In this document: one piece after another, positions 1 through 6,319 of the stretch | How the letters are laid out: each line of letters starts with the position of its first letter | How positions within the stretch are numbered: the stretch's first letter is position 1 | Assembly: GCA_038233815.1 (NCBI GenBank) | Contig: JBBSVE010000133.1 | Span: forward strand, 1 to 8,277 | Length of the DNA stretch: 8,277 nt | From: JBBSVE01 sp038233815 | GTDB taxonomy: Bacteria; Pseudomonadota; Alphaproteobacteria; Rhodobacterales; Rhodobacteraceae | Direction of reading: 5' to 3' | Made by a program: the position numbers and the translations under genes | The notes under the pieces: generated by a model | The model's database searches: none | Told to the model about the DNA's origin: nothing | The model's input: only the letters and a program-made list of their open reading frames with translations

Positions 1-1148
1 CCGACATGCGACAGCGGATCGGCGGCGAGGGTGTCTGTGAGTTGGGCGGCCGTGGCGACAAGCCCCTTGAGCGATAGCCAGCCGCCAACATTGCTGACGG
101 TCTCTTCGAGGGAGGCCCGGTCCTCATGCGCTTCCAGAAGCGCCGCGCCCAATGTCTTGAAGGATTGCAGGGTGTCCTTCAGCGCCGATTTGGCATCGTC
201 CATCCGGGCATCACATCGCGATTTCGCCTCGCGCCAGGTCTTGCCGACCATCCGATCATGGGTCTCGACCACGGTATCGGCAATGGCACTGCGCCATTCC
301 AGCGCGCAAACCGCAAGGATGGCGAGGCGGCGATCACCCAAGATATCCCTCAGATCCCCCGCAAAGTAGCATTCTCCTTGCCTGCGCAGGCGGGCAACGC
401 GGTGCGGTGGCACATCCGCAAGAATGCTCCGCTCCAGTTCCAAAGTCTGCAGGTATTCCAGTCGGTCCAGCAGGCGGTTCATGTCGGCCGAATTACGTCC
501 GACCTCGAACTGACGCAGCCAGACAAACCGCGTGACCGAGCCGCCCGCATCTTCGGTCAGCAGGGCATCGAGCCGCGTTCGCATGTCATCGTTCAGCCGA
601 TCGGCAATCCGGGCGTCGACCCACCGTTCAGCATCGACAAGTGTATCTGCGCAAAGCCGCTCGATGACCGTAATTCCGGGCAGGATGGTCTGGGTCGCTC
701 GGCACTGCTTGATAAAGCGCCGCGCCAGATCCTCGTTCGATCGGGCGGTTTCGGCGGCAGCCTCAAGCCAGGCTTTCAGGTCCCGGGCACCCCGCCCGGT
801 GAACATCTTGTAACCGTAGATGTCGCGCAAATGAACGAGGTGCCTTCGGCGCGTGACGTCTGTCTCAGCATAGCAACATAGGTCGTCGGCTCTCTCGCCA
901 AGTTGCGCGGCGACGAACTTGGCGACTTCGATCGGGATTACTTCGCCCGGCGACAGCAGCCGTCCAGGATACCGAAAGGCGCAAAGCTGCAGGGCAAAGC
1001 CCAAGCGATTGTGCGACTGTCGCCGACGGCGGATCTGCTCAAGGTCTTCGTCAGCGAGCGTGTAGTGATGCAGAAGGGCCGCGTCATCTATCGGCAGGTC
1101 AAGCAAGGAAGAACGTTGGCGATCGGTAAGAACCTGGCGTCTGGGCAT
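1..1148 (-). CDS. tnpA: Tn3-family transposase TnpA, N-terminal part (runs off the window)
   Basis: Reading the minus strand from ATG at 1148 gives 382 uninterrupted codons to the edge. The protein begins MPRRQVLTDRQRSSLLDLP, followed by HHYTLADEDLEQIRRRR and HNRLGFALQLCAFRYPGRLL at about residues 27-65. This is the conserved N-terminal (DUF4158-type) region of Tn3 transposases, which bind the terminal inverted repeats and carry out replicative transposition. Full-length members are about 950-1000 residues, so roughly 60% is missing, including the C-terminal DDE catalytic core, and whether the gene is intact cannot be judged. An AAGGGA motif lies 8-9 bases upstream of the ATG and serves as ribosome binding site. 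The divergent neighbour is the resolvase, whose product normally represses both genes from the shared res region. Identification is from the protein reading, with no frameshift seen. Confidence 0.9.
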   Translation of the reverse strand, partial: MPRRQVLTDRQRSSLLDLPIDDAALLHHYTLADEDLEQIRRRRQSHNRLGFALQLCAFRYPGRLLSPGEVIPIEVAKFVAAQLGERADDLCCYAETDVTRRRHLVHLRDIYGYKMFTGRGARDLKAWLEAAAETARSNEDLARRFIKQCRATQTILPGITVIERLCADTLVDAERWVDARIADRLNDDMRTRLDALLTEDAGGSVTRFVWLRQFEVGRNSADMNRLLDRLEYLQTLELERSILADVPPHRVARLRRQGECYFAGDLRDILGDRRLAILAVCALEWRSAIADTVVETHDRMVGKTWREAKSRCDARMDDAKSALKDTLQSFKTLGAALLEAHEDRASLEETVSNVGGWLSLKGLVATAAQLTDTLAADPLSHV

Positions 1149-1241
1149 TGAGCGTGTCCCTTTTGATCTATACCCTGTTCAGTACAGACTCCGCACCAGC
1201 AAAATCAGTGGCTTGCAATCGCAAATTGTGAGGGGGTTCAA
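1149..1241. promoter_or_regulatory. Divergent tnpA/tnpR intergenic region, candidate res site
   Basis: These 93 bp separate two divergent start codons of a Tn3-type module, where the resolution site and both promoters are expected. Two short inverted repeats are visible: CTGT/ACAG at 1175-1187 (5-base spacer) and TTGC/GCAA at 1213-1224 (4-base spacer). A TATAGA hexamer on the minus strand at 1172-1167 could be the tnpA -10 box. Full res sites usually have three resolvase-binding subsites over about 120 bp, so part may extend into a coding region. The role is inferred from position; the individual subsites are not proven. Confidence 0.5.
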
Positions 1242-1955
1242 TTGGGACAGCGCGCCGCCCTTTATGCCCGGGTCTCTACATCCGACCAATCCTGCGAACG
1301 TCAGCTGGATGACCTGACAGCCTTCGCCGAGCGCGGCGGATACGAGGTGGTCGGCATCTTCAAGGAAACCGCGTCGGGCACGGTCGCAAGCCGGGCCGCA
1401 CGAAACCACATCATTGATCTCGCTCAGGCCCGGAAAATCGACGCCGTGCTGGTGACCGAGCTTTCGCGTTGGGGCCGATCCACCCAAGATCTGCTCGACA
1501 CACTGCATAGGCTGGCAGGCTGGAAAGTATCCGTCATCGCCATGAGCGGCATGACCTTCGAACTCGACACTCCGCACGGTCGCATGATGGCGACGCTCCT
1601 TGCTGGCATCGCCCAATTCGAGCGCGATCTGTTAAGCGAGAGGGTAAAGTCGGGCCTTGCCGCCGCCCGTGCGCGGGGAAAGAAGCTCGGACGTCAGCCA
1701 GGACAGCGCCCCACGGCCGACAAGGTCGCCGAAAAAGTCGTCGCAGCCGTCGCGGAAGGACGATCTTACCGCTGGATCGCCCGAGATCTCGCCATCAGCA
1801 AGAATACAGTGCTCGAAATCATGAAACGCTACCGGAAAAGCGCCTTGGGATACGATCCTGCCCTCTCCGGCACTAGACCCCAGGACGAGGCCCTTGCCCT
1901 CACGGCGCTGGCGGACCGTGCGGAGGAAAAGCGCAGACGCGGGTATCAGGAGTAG
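1242..1955 (+). CDS. tnpR: Serine resolvase TnpR (Tn3-type site-specific recombinase)
   Basis: This 237-residue small serine recombinase resolves the cointegrates made by TnpA through recombination at res. The N-terminal catalytic domain has YARVSTSDQ with Arg10 and the nucleophile Ser12, then LSRWGRSTQDLL with Arg76 and Arg79, matching the conserved (D/S)RxxRS active-site loop. The long dimerisation E-helix follows at about 115-150 (AGIAQFERDLLSERVKSGLA, then RARGKKLGR). A C-terminal helix-turn-helix sits at about 172-198 (GRSYRWIARDLAISKNTVLE). The tail of about 40 residues after the HTH is longer than in typical 185-residue resolvases. The start is TTG: a GAGGGGG ribosome binding site at 1230-1236 precedes it at good spacing, and residues 1-13 already complete the domain start. 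Divergent from tnpA. It could instead act as an invertase, but the context favours resolvase. Confidence 0.93.
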   Translation: MGQRAALYARVSTSDQSCERQLDDLTAFAERGGYEVVGIFKETASGTVASRAARNHIIDLAQARKIDAVLVTELSRWGRSTQDLLDTLHRLAGWKVSVIAMSGMTFELDTPHGRMMATLLAGIAQFERDLLSERVKSGLAAARARGKKLGRQPGQRPTADKVAEKVVAAVAEGRSYRWIARDLAISKNTVLEIMKRYRKSALGYDPALSGTRPQDEALALTALADRAEEKRRRGYQE

Positions 1956-2262
1956 GCTCTGAGATGATGTATCTTGTATGAGAGTGCGTTGGCTGTCCGA
2001 CACGGCCCCGTCTTGATAACATGTGTTAAACAGAGTCATGGCCGAGTCATTGACATAGTGCGCCTGGATGATCAGCAGAGGCATAGAAGCTATTTTTCAG
2101 AATGCCCTCGCCTGCCCCTCGCTGGCGTGTTCGTGGTGCCGGCCAGCCGCCTGCGGGTGCCCTCACTACGCGGATGTAGAGGCCTCACGACCCCCGCGCC
2201 AAGTGACCGACATGATTATCCCGTAATGAGAAACAAAGCGGATCCTTTACGGAGAGTAGTTC
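1956..2262. other. Intergenic gap between resolvase and sulfotransferase
   Basis: I recognise no gene in these 307 bp. Visible small features are a near-palindrome TAACATGTGTTA at 2017-2028, a repeated GAGTCAT at 2033-2039 and 2044-2050, and a perfect -35-like TTGACA at 2050-2055 that lacks a convincing -10 partner at 17 bases. A GGAG ribosome binding site at 2251-2254 serves the next gene. The transposon's right end might fall here, but no Tn3-like terminal repeat could be identified. Confidence 0.4.
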
Positions 2263-3342
2263 ATGCAATCTGAAGGCCCGCAGGATTTGTATCAGGTGCA
2301 AGGTCACTTGCCTGACTGGAGCGGCCCCCTCTTCATCGTAGGACCGTCTCGCACAGGCTCCGTGCTCCTTAGAGACATCCTCAACGGTCTGCCGAATGTA
2401 AGCCTTTTCAATGAGACCCATTATTTCGATGATTTCCGCCCGCGGATCGCTGGGCTTCAAAGTGCCGGACCGTCAGGCGCGGCCGAAGCCGCTTGTCGAA
2501 GTTATCATGACGCCCTGACCTTGGATGGATATGCCGACCTTGTCCGCCAGATGCTTGGTTCCACGTCTCATCCTTCACCGTCGGGACATTCACCAGCAGA
2601 TGAGGCGACAACTGCCTGCGATCAGATCTTTATGGAGTGCTGCAAGCGCCACGCGGGCCGCACAGGGGCGCGGATTTGGGGTGAGAAAACTCCTCGGCAC
2701 GTCTACAGGATTGACGAGATTCTCGTGGCTTTTCCTGACGCACGATTTATCTGCACAGTCCGCGACAGCCGTGCAGTTATCGCATCGTATCGTGATTGGT
2801 CCCGCGTCGCATCGCAGGACGCCTCCGATGCCGAACGCCAAAGGCGCATCAACTCCTATCATCCTGTGATCGCGGCCATGATGTGGCGTTCGGCAATCAA
2901 CGCCGCATGTCGGGCGAATGCCCGATACGGCGATGAAACTGTCCGGTTTGTCCAGTTCGAAACGCTTGTCGGCGATCCTCGAAACACCGTTATGGAAATC
3001 GCAGCTTGGCTGGGTGTGCCCTACGATGAACGGTGCCTTTTGGTCGCGATGCAGAACAGCTCGGTTTTTGACAAGGATCCCGCATCCGGTATCGACACAA
3101 GGCCAATAGACCGCTGGACAACCGCTTTGAGTGCGGACGAGATTGGAGTTATTGAGTTTTCAAGCGGCGAGCTTCTAGAAATGTTCGGTTATTCACGGCG
3201 AGTCAACTCTGTTCCTTGGGTTGCGCTTGGCCGCGCCGGGCTATCTCTTCCGCGTGCGGTTCTACGTGCTGCACGCGCCAATCGAACGCGGGTTTCCTCC
3301 ATGCGAGATTTCATTGGCCATAGGATTCGTGAGATTTTCTGA
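2263..3342 (+). CDS. Sulfotransferase family protein (PAPS-dependent)
   Basis: The 359-residue product fits the bacterial sulfotransferase superfamily (Sulfotransfer_3-like), which moves a sulfuryl group from 3'-phosphoadenosine 5'-phosphosulfate to a hydroxyl or amine acceptor. The 5'-phosphosulfate-binding loop is GPSRTGSVLL at residues 27-36. GEKTPRHV at 140-147 is the conserved GxKTP block. The 3'-phosphate-binding motif is FICTVRDSRAVIASYRDW at 162-179, with Arg167 and Ser175 as the expected ligands. There is no signal peptide or membrane segment, so it should be cytoplasmic. ATG at 2263 is supported by GGAG eight bases upstream. The acceptor cannot be predicted. It faces the nitric oxide synthase operon tail to tail and shares no transcript with it. 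Its third positions are richer in A/T than those of the operon, suggesting a separate origin, perhaps as transposon cargo. Confidence 0.85.
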   Translation: MQSEGPQDLYQVQGHLPDWSGPLFIVGPSRTGSVLLRDILNGLPNVSLFNETHYFDDFRPRIAGLQSAGPSGAAEAACRSYHDALTLDGYADLVRQMLGSTSHPSPSGHSPADEATTACDQIFMECCKRHAGRTGARIWGEKTPRHVYRIDEILVAFPDARFICTVRDSRAVIASYRDWSRVASQDASDAERQRRINSYHPVIAAMMWRSAINAACRANARYGDETVRFVQFETLVGDPRNTVMEIAAWLGVPYDERCLLVAMQNSSVFDKDPASGIDTRPIDRWTTALSADEIGVIEFSSGELLEMFGYSRRVNSVPWVALGRAGLSLPRAVLRAARANRTRVSSMRDFIGHRIREIF

Positions 3343-3723
3343 AACTGGGGCCTGTCTATTTTCGTTCTATACAAATTTTAACACGCGTTATTTGGCTGGG
3401 CTGGGTTCCTTGATGCTCTCGCCTTTCAACGCGGCGATGGCCTTCAGCTTCTGGTGTTCTTGGGTCTGACAAATGCTTTTTTCCGTACACGAATACTTGC
3501 ACGACCATGAAGAGGGCAGGGAACCGCACCAGCCTGAAATGGTCCCGAAAAGGAGCACTGACCTAAGCTATGCCGTGCGGCCTTGAGCTCTGAAAAGATT
3601 TCGAAACAAGAGCCGCATGTTCTGGAATCGGAAGTCGCAAGCCGGTTCGGCGTGTATCTTTGATTATCTGGCGGTCGCAGGCGAACACCGCTGTGCGAAC
3701 GAGGCGCGCGGTGCCGTGGATAC
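3343..3723. other. Convergent intergenic region with gene debris
   Basis: These 381 bp separate the sulfotransferase from the convergent glycosyltransferase. The left half contains the antitoxin-like fragment listed separately. In the right half (about 3530-3723) I recognise no gene: short open frames exist on both strands, but none resembles a family I know or has a ribosome binding site. I see no clear stem plus T-run terminator for either convergent gene. A T-run at 3477-3482 is not preceded by a GC-rich stem. The mosaic look suggests an old rearrangement junction. Confidence 0.45.
3388..3468 (-). pseudogene. Remnant of a ribbon-helix-helix (ParD/CopG-like) antitoxin
   Basis: The minus-strand frame ending at TAA 3390-3388 reads TQEHQKLKAIAALKGESIKE followed by six unrelated residues and the stop. 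The core resembles the helix-turn-helix half of plasmid ribbon-helix-helix antitoxins of the 'QQHQxLKALAALxGKTIKxY' type, which pair with ParE/RelE-like toxins. No start codon or conserved N-terminal beta strand is in frame upstream, and the normal C-terminal toxin-binding segment is replaced by a short foreign tail. No toxin gene follows. I infer a fragment left by rearrangement. The match is from memory of the family over only about 20 residues, so it is tentative. Confidence 0.4.
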
Positions 3724-4554
3724 CTACCGCTCCGGTGACCAGCCCTCGACCTGCGACGTGCGAAGCAGACCTGCGGCCAGACGGGCGGCGACGAAGGCCA
3801 GCGCCCCCCCTCGTTCAGGGCCATGCAGCAGCCGGAACACTAAGATCCGACGCTGGTCGGGGTGGACCGGAAGGCGCAGCCCCATCGCCCGCAGCTGCTG
3901 CTCACCGCACCGCCACCGGGCGCGTCGCCGCACCCAGCTCGCGAAGTCGGCGGGGGCCGGGCTGGTGGCGCGCGTTGAGGACACGCGTTGAGAGCGCCCG
4001 GGCGGGACGCTGGCGGCGACGAAGATGTCGTCACCCAGAACGTTCGGCCATTGCCCCCAGCCTGCGCGCCCTGCGGCGGACAGCCCCACCACGCCGAGGA
4101 TCGCGCTTTGCCCGCCCGCCGGAAGGGCCAGCCAGCATCGCGCGATCGCGGCTGAGACGCGTGTGGCCCCACGACAGTCGAAGGCATGGCCCGGCCCCAC
4201 GAGATCTGCACGACCGTCCTCCAGGGGCGCGCAAAGCCGCTGGAGATCGCCCGCATCAAGCGAGGTGTCAGCATCAATGTAGACCCGCGGGAAAAGGCCC
4301 GCGAAGTGATCGTCGCCCGCCTGAAGCGCCTGCGTTTTTCCCCGCGCTGCAATCTCGATCATTCCGGCGTCGGGCATGCCCGCCAGAAGCTCGCGCAGCA
4401 CATCGGTACTGCTGTCGGTACATCCGTTGCACACCCAAAGCACCTGCGCCCCGACCTCGCGGGCAGAGGCAAGGAGCGCTGGCACGGTCTGCGGCAGGAC
4501 AAGCGCTTCATTGCAAACCGGCACCACGATGCTGACACGCGGCGGCCCCGGCAC
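3724..4554 (-). CDS. Family 2 glycosyltransferase (GT-A fold), last gene of the NOS operon
   Basis: The 276-residue product is a GT2-type nucleotide-sugar transferase. The N-terminal strand and loop RVSIVVPVCNEALVLPQTV (residues 6-24) start the GT-A fold. VCNGCTDSSTD (41-51) is the usual donor-binding segment, IDADT (93-97) holds the metal-binding DxD (Asp94, Asp96), and GDDIF (174-178) supplies the likely catalytic acid region. RRRARW (209-214) resembles the basic motif after it. No convincing membrane helix follows, so it is probably cytoplasmic or peripheral. I chose GTG at 4554 because AAAGGA sits six bases upstream and the GT fold begins at once. The open frame extends to 4839, but those 95 extra codons lie inside the upstream gene and show no domain. 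Two bases separate it from the preceding stop. Donor and acceptor are unknown. Confidence 0.85.
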   Translation of the reverse strand: MPGPPRVSIVVPVCNEALVLPQTVPALLASAREVGAQVLWVCNGCTDSSTDVLRELLAGMPDAGMIEIAARGKTQALQAGDDHFAGLFPRVYIDADTSLDAGDLQRLCAPLEDGRADLVGPGHAFDCRGATRVSAAIARCWLALPAGGQSAILGVVGLSAAGRAGWGQWPNVLGDDIFVAASVPPGRSQRVSSTRATSPAPADFASWVRRRARWRCGEQQLRAMGLRLPVHPDQRRILVFRLLHGPERGGALAFVAARLAAGLLRTSQVEGWSPER

Positions 4555-4556
4555 GG

Positions 4557-5045
4557 CTATTCCTTTGGATTGGTGAACAGGAAACCTGCGCTGGCGATCC
4601 AGAGCGCGACAGCCACCGCAGGCAAAGCGAGATGCGGGAACGGTTGGTGTAGTCCAGCGAGACAAATCATCGCCGCACCGAGGCCCAGAAATACGCCCTT
4701 CGTCGAGATCAGCCACCGCGTCCCAAGCCACCGCGCCGGTCGGTTGGCCGGCAGCCAACGCTCCCATCCCGACACATTTCCGTCCGCCAGCATCAGATAC
4801 TGCTTGATCTGGGCGGTCCGGATGCCGTGATGACACCACTGCAACGCCAGCGCGAACACCGCGCAGTTCAGCGCGGCGGCGGACAGCCAGATCCCGACAT
4901 TGGCGGCAAGGGAGGCCGCCACTAGACCCGCGAACAGCGCCACCGCCACCATCAGAAGCAGGTTTTGCAGCGCAATGCGCAGCAAAAGCTCATTGCGCAG
5001 CGATATCAGCTCATAGGACTTGAAGACCCCGCCACCAATGCTCAC
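4557..5045 (-). CDS. Small four-helix integral membrane protein of unknown function
   Basis: From GTG 5045 the product is 162 residues. Hydrophobic stretches at about 24-48, 50-70, 116-132 and 138-158 predict four transmembrane helices. Between helices 2 and 3 lies a soluble loop with conserved-looking residues: WCHHGIRTAQIKQYL at 70-84, then GWERWLP at 93-99 and RWLGTRW at 105-111. I do not recognise the family. The GTG start overlaps the NOS stop in a GTGA junction and has AAAGGA seven bases upstream. An in-frame ATG at 5072 and GTG at 5132 would add 9 or 29 residues overlapping NOS but have weaker ribosome binding sites. Position between NOS and the glycosyltransferase suggests a membrane anchor or partner for one of them, or a step in export; this is inference from context only. 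Confidence 0.8.
   Translation of the reverse strand: MSIGGGVFKSYELISLRNELLLRIALQNLLLMVAVALFAGLVAASLAANVGIWLSAAALNCAVFALALQWCHHGIRTAQIKQYLMLADGNVSGWERWLPANRPARWLGTRWLISTKGVFLGLGAAMICLAGLHQPFPHLALPAVAVALWIASAGFLFTNPKE
4561..4566 (-). promoter_or_regulatory. Ribosome binding site deciding the glycosyltransferase start
   Basis: AAAGGA on the minus strand lies six bases before GTG 4554, inside the last codons of the membrane-protein gene. The same hexamer precedes the membrane-protein GTG start. This supports the short form of the glycosyltransferase over the 371-codon open frame. Confidence 0.65.
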
Positions 5046-6319
5046 CAGGCCATCCTTTTCCAGATCTTCCATCGCCGCATCAGCCTGTCGGCCCAGACGC
5101 TCGGCGTTCTGCGATGGCGGTCGCCATACCAAGGCATCAGCCGAAGCCCGTCGCTGGCCCTGTCATTGTAGTAGTTCGGCACCGGATGGAAATTGCGCAT
5201 CTTCAGATGAAAGGTGTCGCTGGCCGCCGCCGCCTGAGGCGGCACGATCCAGCGCCAGTCTGCAGCCACCCTGCGTCCTGCGGCCTGCTCACGGTTGTGA
5301 AACGTCATGAACTGGTGCGAGGCGGTGTGATGGTCGATCATCGTCACACCCGCCGTTTTGAAGGAGTGCAGCACAGCGCGGTTCAGCTCCGTCAGTGCCG
5401 TGTCGCGCCAGAGCGTCGCATCGGGTGCGGCGGGGTTCAGCCCGAAGGCCGAGGCCGCCTCGGCCAGAAGATCATAGCGGCGCGCATCGGCAAAGTTCCG
5501 GGACGCAATTTCAGTGCCCATGTAGAAGCCGTTGAACGGTGCGCAGGGATATTCGATGCCCCCGATTGTCATCAGCATCCCACTGACCACGGGGACGGAA
5601 TACCAGCGCAGTTCCAAGGCGGCAAACGCAGGTCGGTCGGGATGTACGATTGGCACTTCGCTCACGGTGTCGGGCGGAAGATCGACCCTGTGACGGCGAT
5701 CCTTCAGATCGCGGATGAACCAGGGCAGCAAATCGAACCGCCCTGGCGCGTCGTTCGGCGCCCAACCCATTGACCGGGCAATCCGCGTGGCCTCCATGTT
5801 CTGCCGGTCTCCCCACAACGTGCCGTCGGGCAGACTGTGGCAGGCATACTGCGTGATCTGCGCGCTTTCGATCCAGGCGGGGAGGGCCGTGCCGCGCACC
5901 GCCGAGAATACAGAGATTACCGACCGGATCCGCCCATCCGCATGGCTTTCGCGCAGATGATCGTGCATCCGCGCCGCCATGTCCCCGACCTCCGTCAGAT
6001 GGCGGCAGTCCACCACGTCGAGGCTTTCCCACAGCAGGCGGCCAATGCAGCGGCCATGGTTGCGCCAGGCCAGACGCGCGCCATAGGCCAGCTCCTCCGG
6101 CGTATGCTCATAATATCCATCGCGCGAGAGGCCGCACCGCACGTCGGCCCACCGCTTGCGGCGCAGATCTGGTCCCGCGTCCGTCGCATCGTGAAAGGCG
6201 GCAAGGAAGGCCCGTGCCTCCTCGCGCCGCTCCATCGCGGAAATCCTGCGCAATCTGCGGTCGAGCGGACTGCCCGTCGTCGTGTCGCCGAATGCAATCC
6301 TCGCCAGCCGGGACAGCAT
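5042..6319 (-). CDS. nos: Nitric oxide synthase oxygenase-domain protein
   Basis: The 425-residue protein aligns throughout with the heme/pterin oxygenase domain of nitric oxide synthases, which oxidise L-arginine to citrulline and NO. LAWRNHGRCIGRLLW (83-97) contains the proximal heme thiolate Cys91. PFNGFYMGTEIASRNF (261-276) is the hallmark substrate-binding block with Glu270, which holds the arginine guanidinium. DHHTASHQFMTFHNRE (329-344) and ADWRWIVPP (353-361) include Trp357, the expected pterin-stacking residue. PNYY at 381-384 supplies the tyrosines near the heme propionates. No reductase domain is fused and none lies nearby, as in Bacillus and Deinococcus enzymes. Those are about 350-390 residues; here a basic, tryptophan-rich C-terminal extension of about 40 residues is added. 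The ATG overlaps the radical SAM stop (TAATG) and lacks a good Shine-Dalgarno, implying coupled translation. The product could serve signalling, protection or nitration chemistry. Confidence 0.93.
   Translation of the reverse strand: MLSRLARIAFGDTTTGSPLDRRLRRISAMERREEARAFLAAFHDATDAGPDLRRKRWADVRCGLSRDGYYEHTPEELAYGARLAWRNHGRCIGRLLWESLDVVDCRHLTEVGDMAARMHDHLRESHADGRIRSVISVFSAVRGTALPAWIESAQITQYACHSLPDGTLWGDRQNMEATRIARSMGWAPNDAPGRFDLLPWFIRDLKDRRHRVDLPPDTVSEVPIVHPDRPAFAALELRWYSVPVVSGMLMTIGGIEYPCAPFNGFYMGTEIASRNFADARRYDLLAEAASAFGLNPAAPDATLWRDTALTELNRAVLHSFKTAGVTMIDHHTASHQFMTFHNREQAAGRRVAADWRWIVPPQAAAASDTFHLKMRNFHPVPNYYNDRASDGLRLMPWYGDRHRRTPSVWADRLMRRWKIWKRMAW
5053..5058 (-). promoter_or_regulatory. 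Ribosome binding site for the membrane protein
   Basis: AAAGGA on the minus strand, seven bases before GTG 5045, lies within the final codons of the NOS gene. It favours the GTG start that overlaps the NOS stop over the upstream ATG at 5072. Confidence 0.6.

Larger units (their letters stand above)
1..1955. mobile_element. Tn3-family transposon, partial (tnpA-res-tnpR module)
   Basis: A leftward Tn3-type transposase and a rightward serine resolvase are divergent around a 93-bp intergenic region, the classic regulatory arrangement of a replicative Tn3-family transposon. The tnpA-side terminal inverted repeat lies left of the window. I could not place the other terminal repeat, because without the first repeat there is nothing to match; the right limit given here is simply the end of tnpR. 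The sulfotransferase gene further right could therefore be inside the element as cargo or outside it. The family assignment is strong; the extent is uncertain. Confidence 0.8.

Noticed and set aside
126..881. Long plus-strand open frame (251 codons)
   Set aside because: It is the antisense shadow of the Tn3 transposase, whose minus-strand reading has clear family motifs and no stop to the window edge.
2091..2136. TTTTTCAGAA...GCCCC stretch considered as the distal Tn3 inverted repeat
   Set aside because: Tn3 right ends in this orientation read TTTTCTGA...CCCC; the central TCTGA is not present, and the matching left repeat is outside the window.
3617..3760. Plus-strand frame starting MFWNRKSQAGSACIFDYLAV
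   Set aside because: No ribosome binding site and no recognisable family; it runs antisense into the end of the glycosyltransferase.
4555..4839. N-terminal 95 codons extending the glycosyltransferase frame upstream
   Set aside because: They lie entirely inside the membrane-protein gene, show no domain or good ribosome binding site, and the GT-A fold starts right after GTG 4554.
5046..5132. Upstream starts for the membrane protein (GTG 5132, ATG 5072)
   Set aside because: They would overlap the NOS coding end by 31-91 bases. The GTG at 5045 has the better ribosome binding site and a typical GTGA coupling, though ATG 5072 remains possible.
5114..5773. Plus-strand 219-codon frame
   Set aside because: Antisense shadow of NOS in GC-rich DNA; no domain or ribosome binding site.
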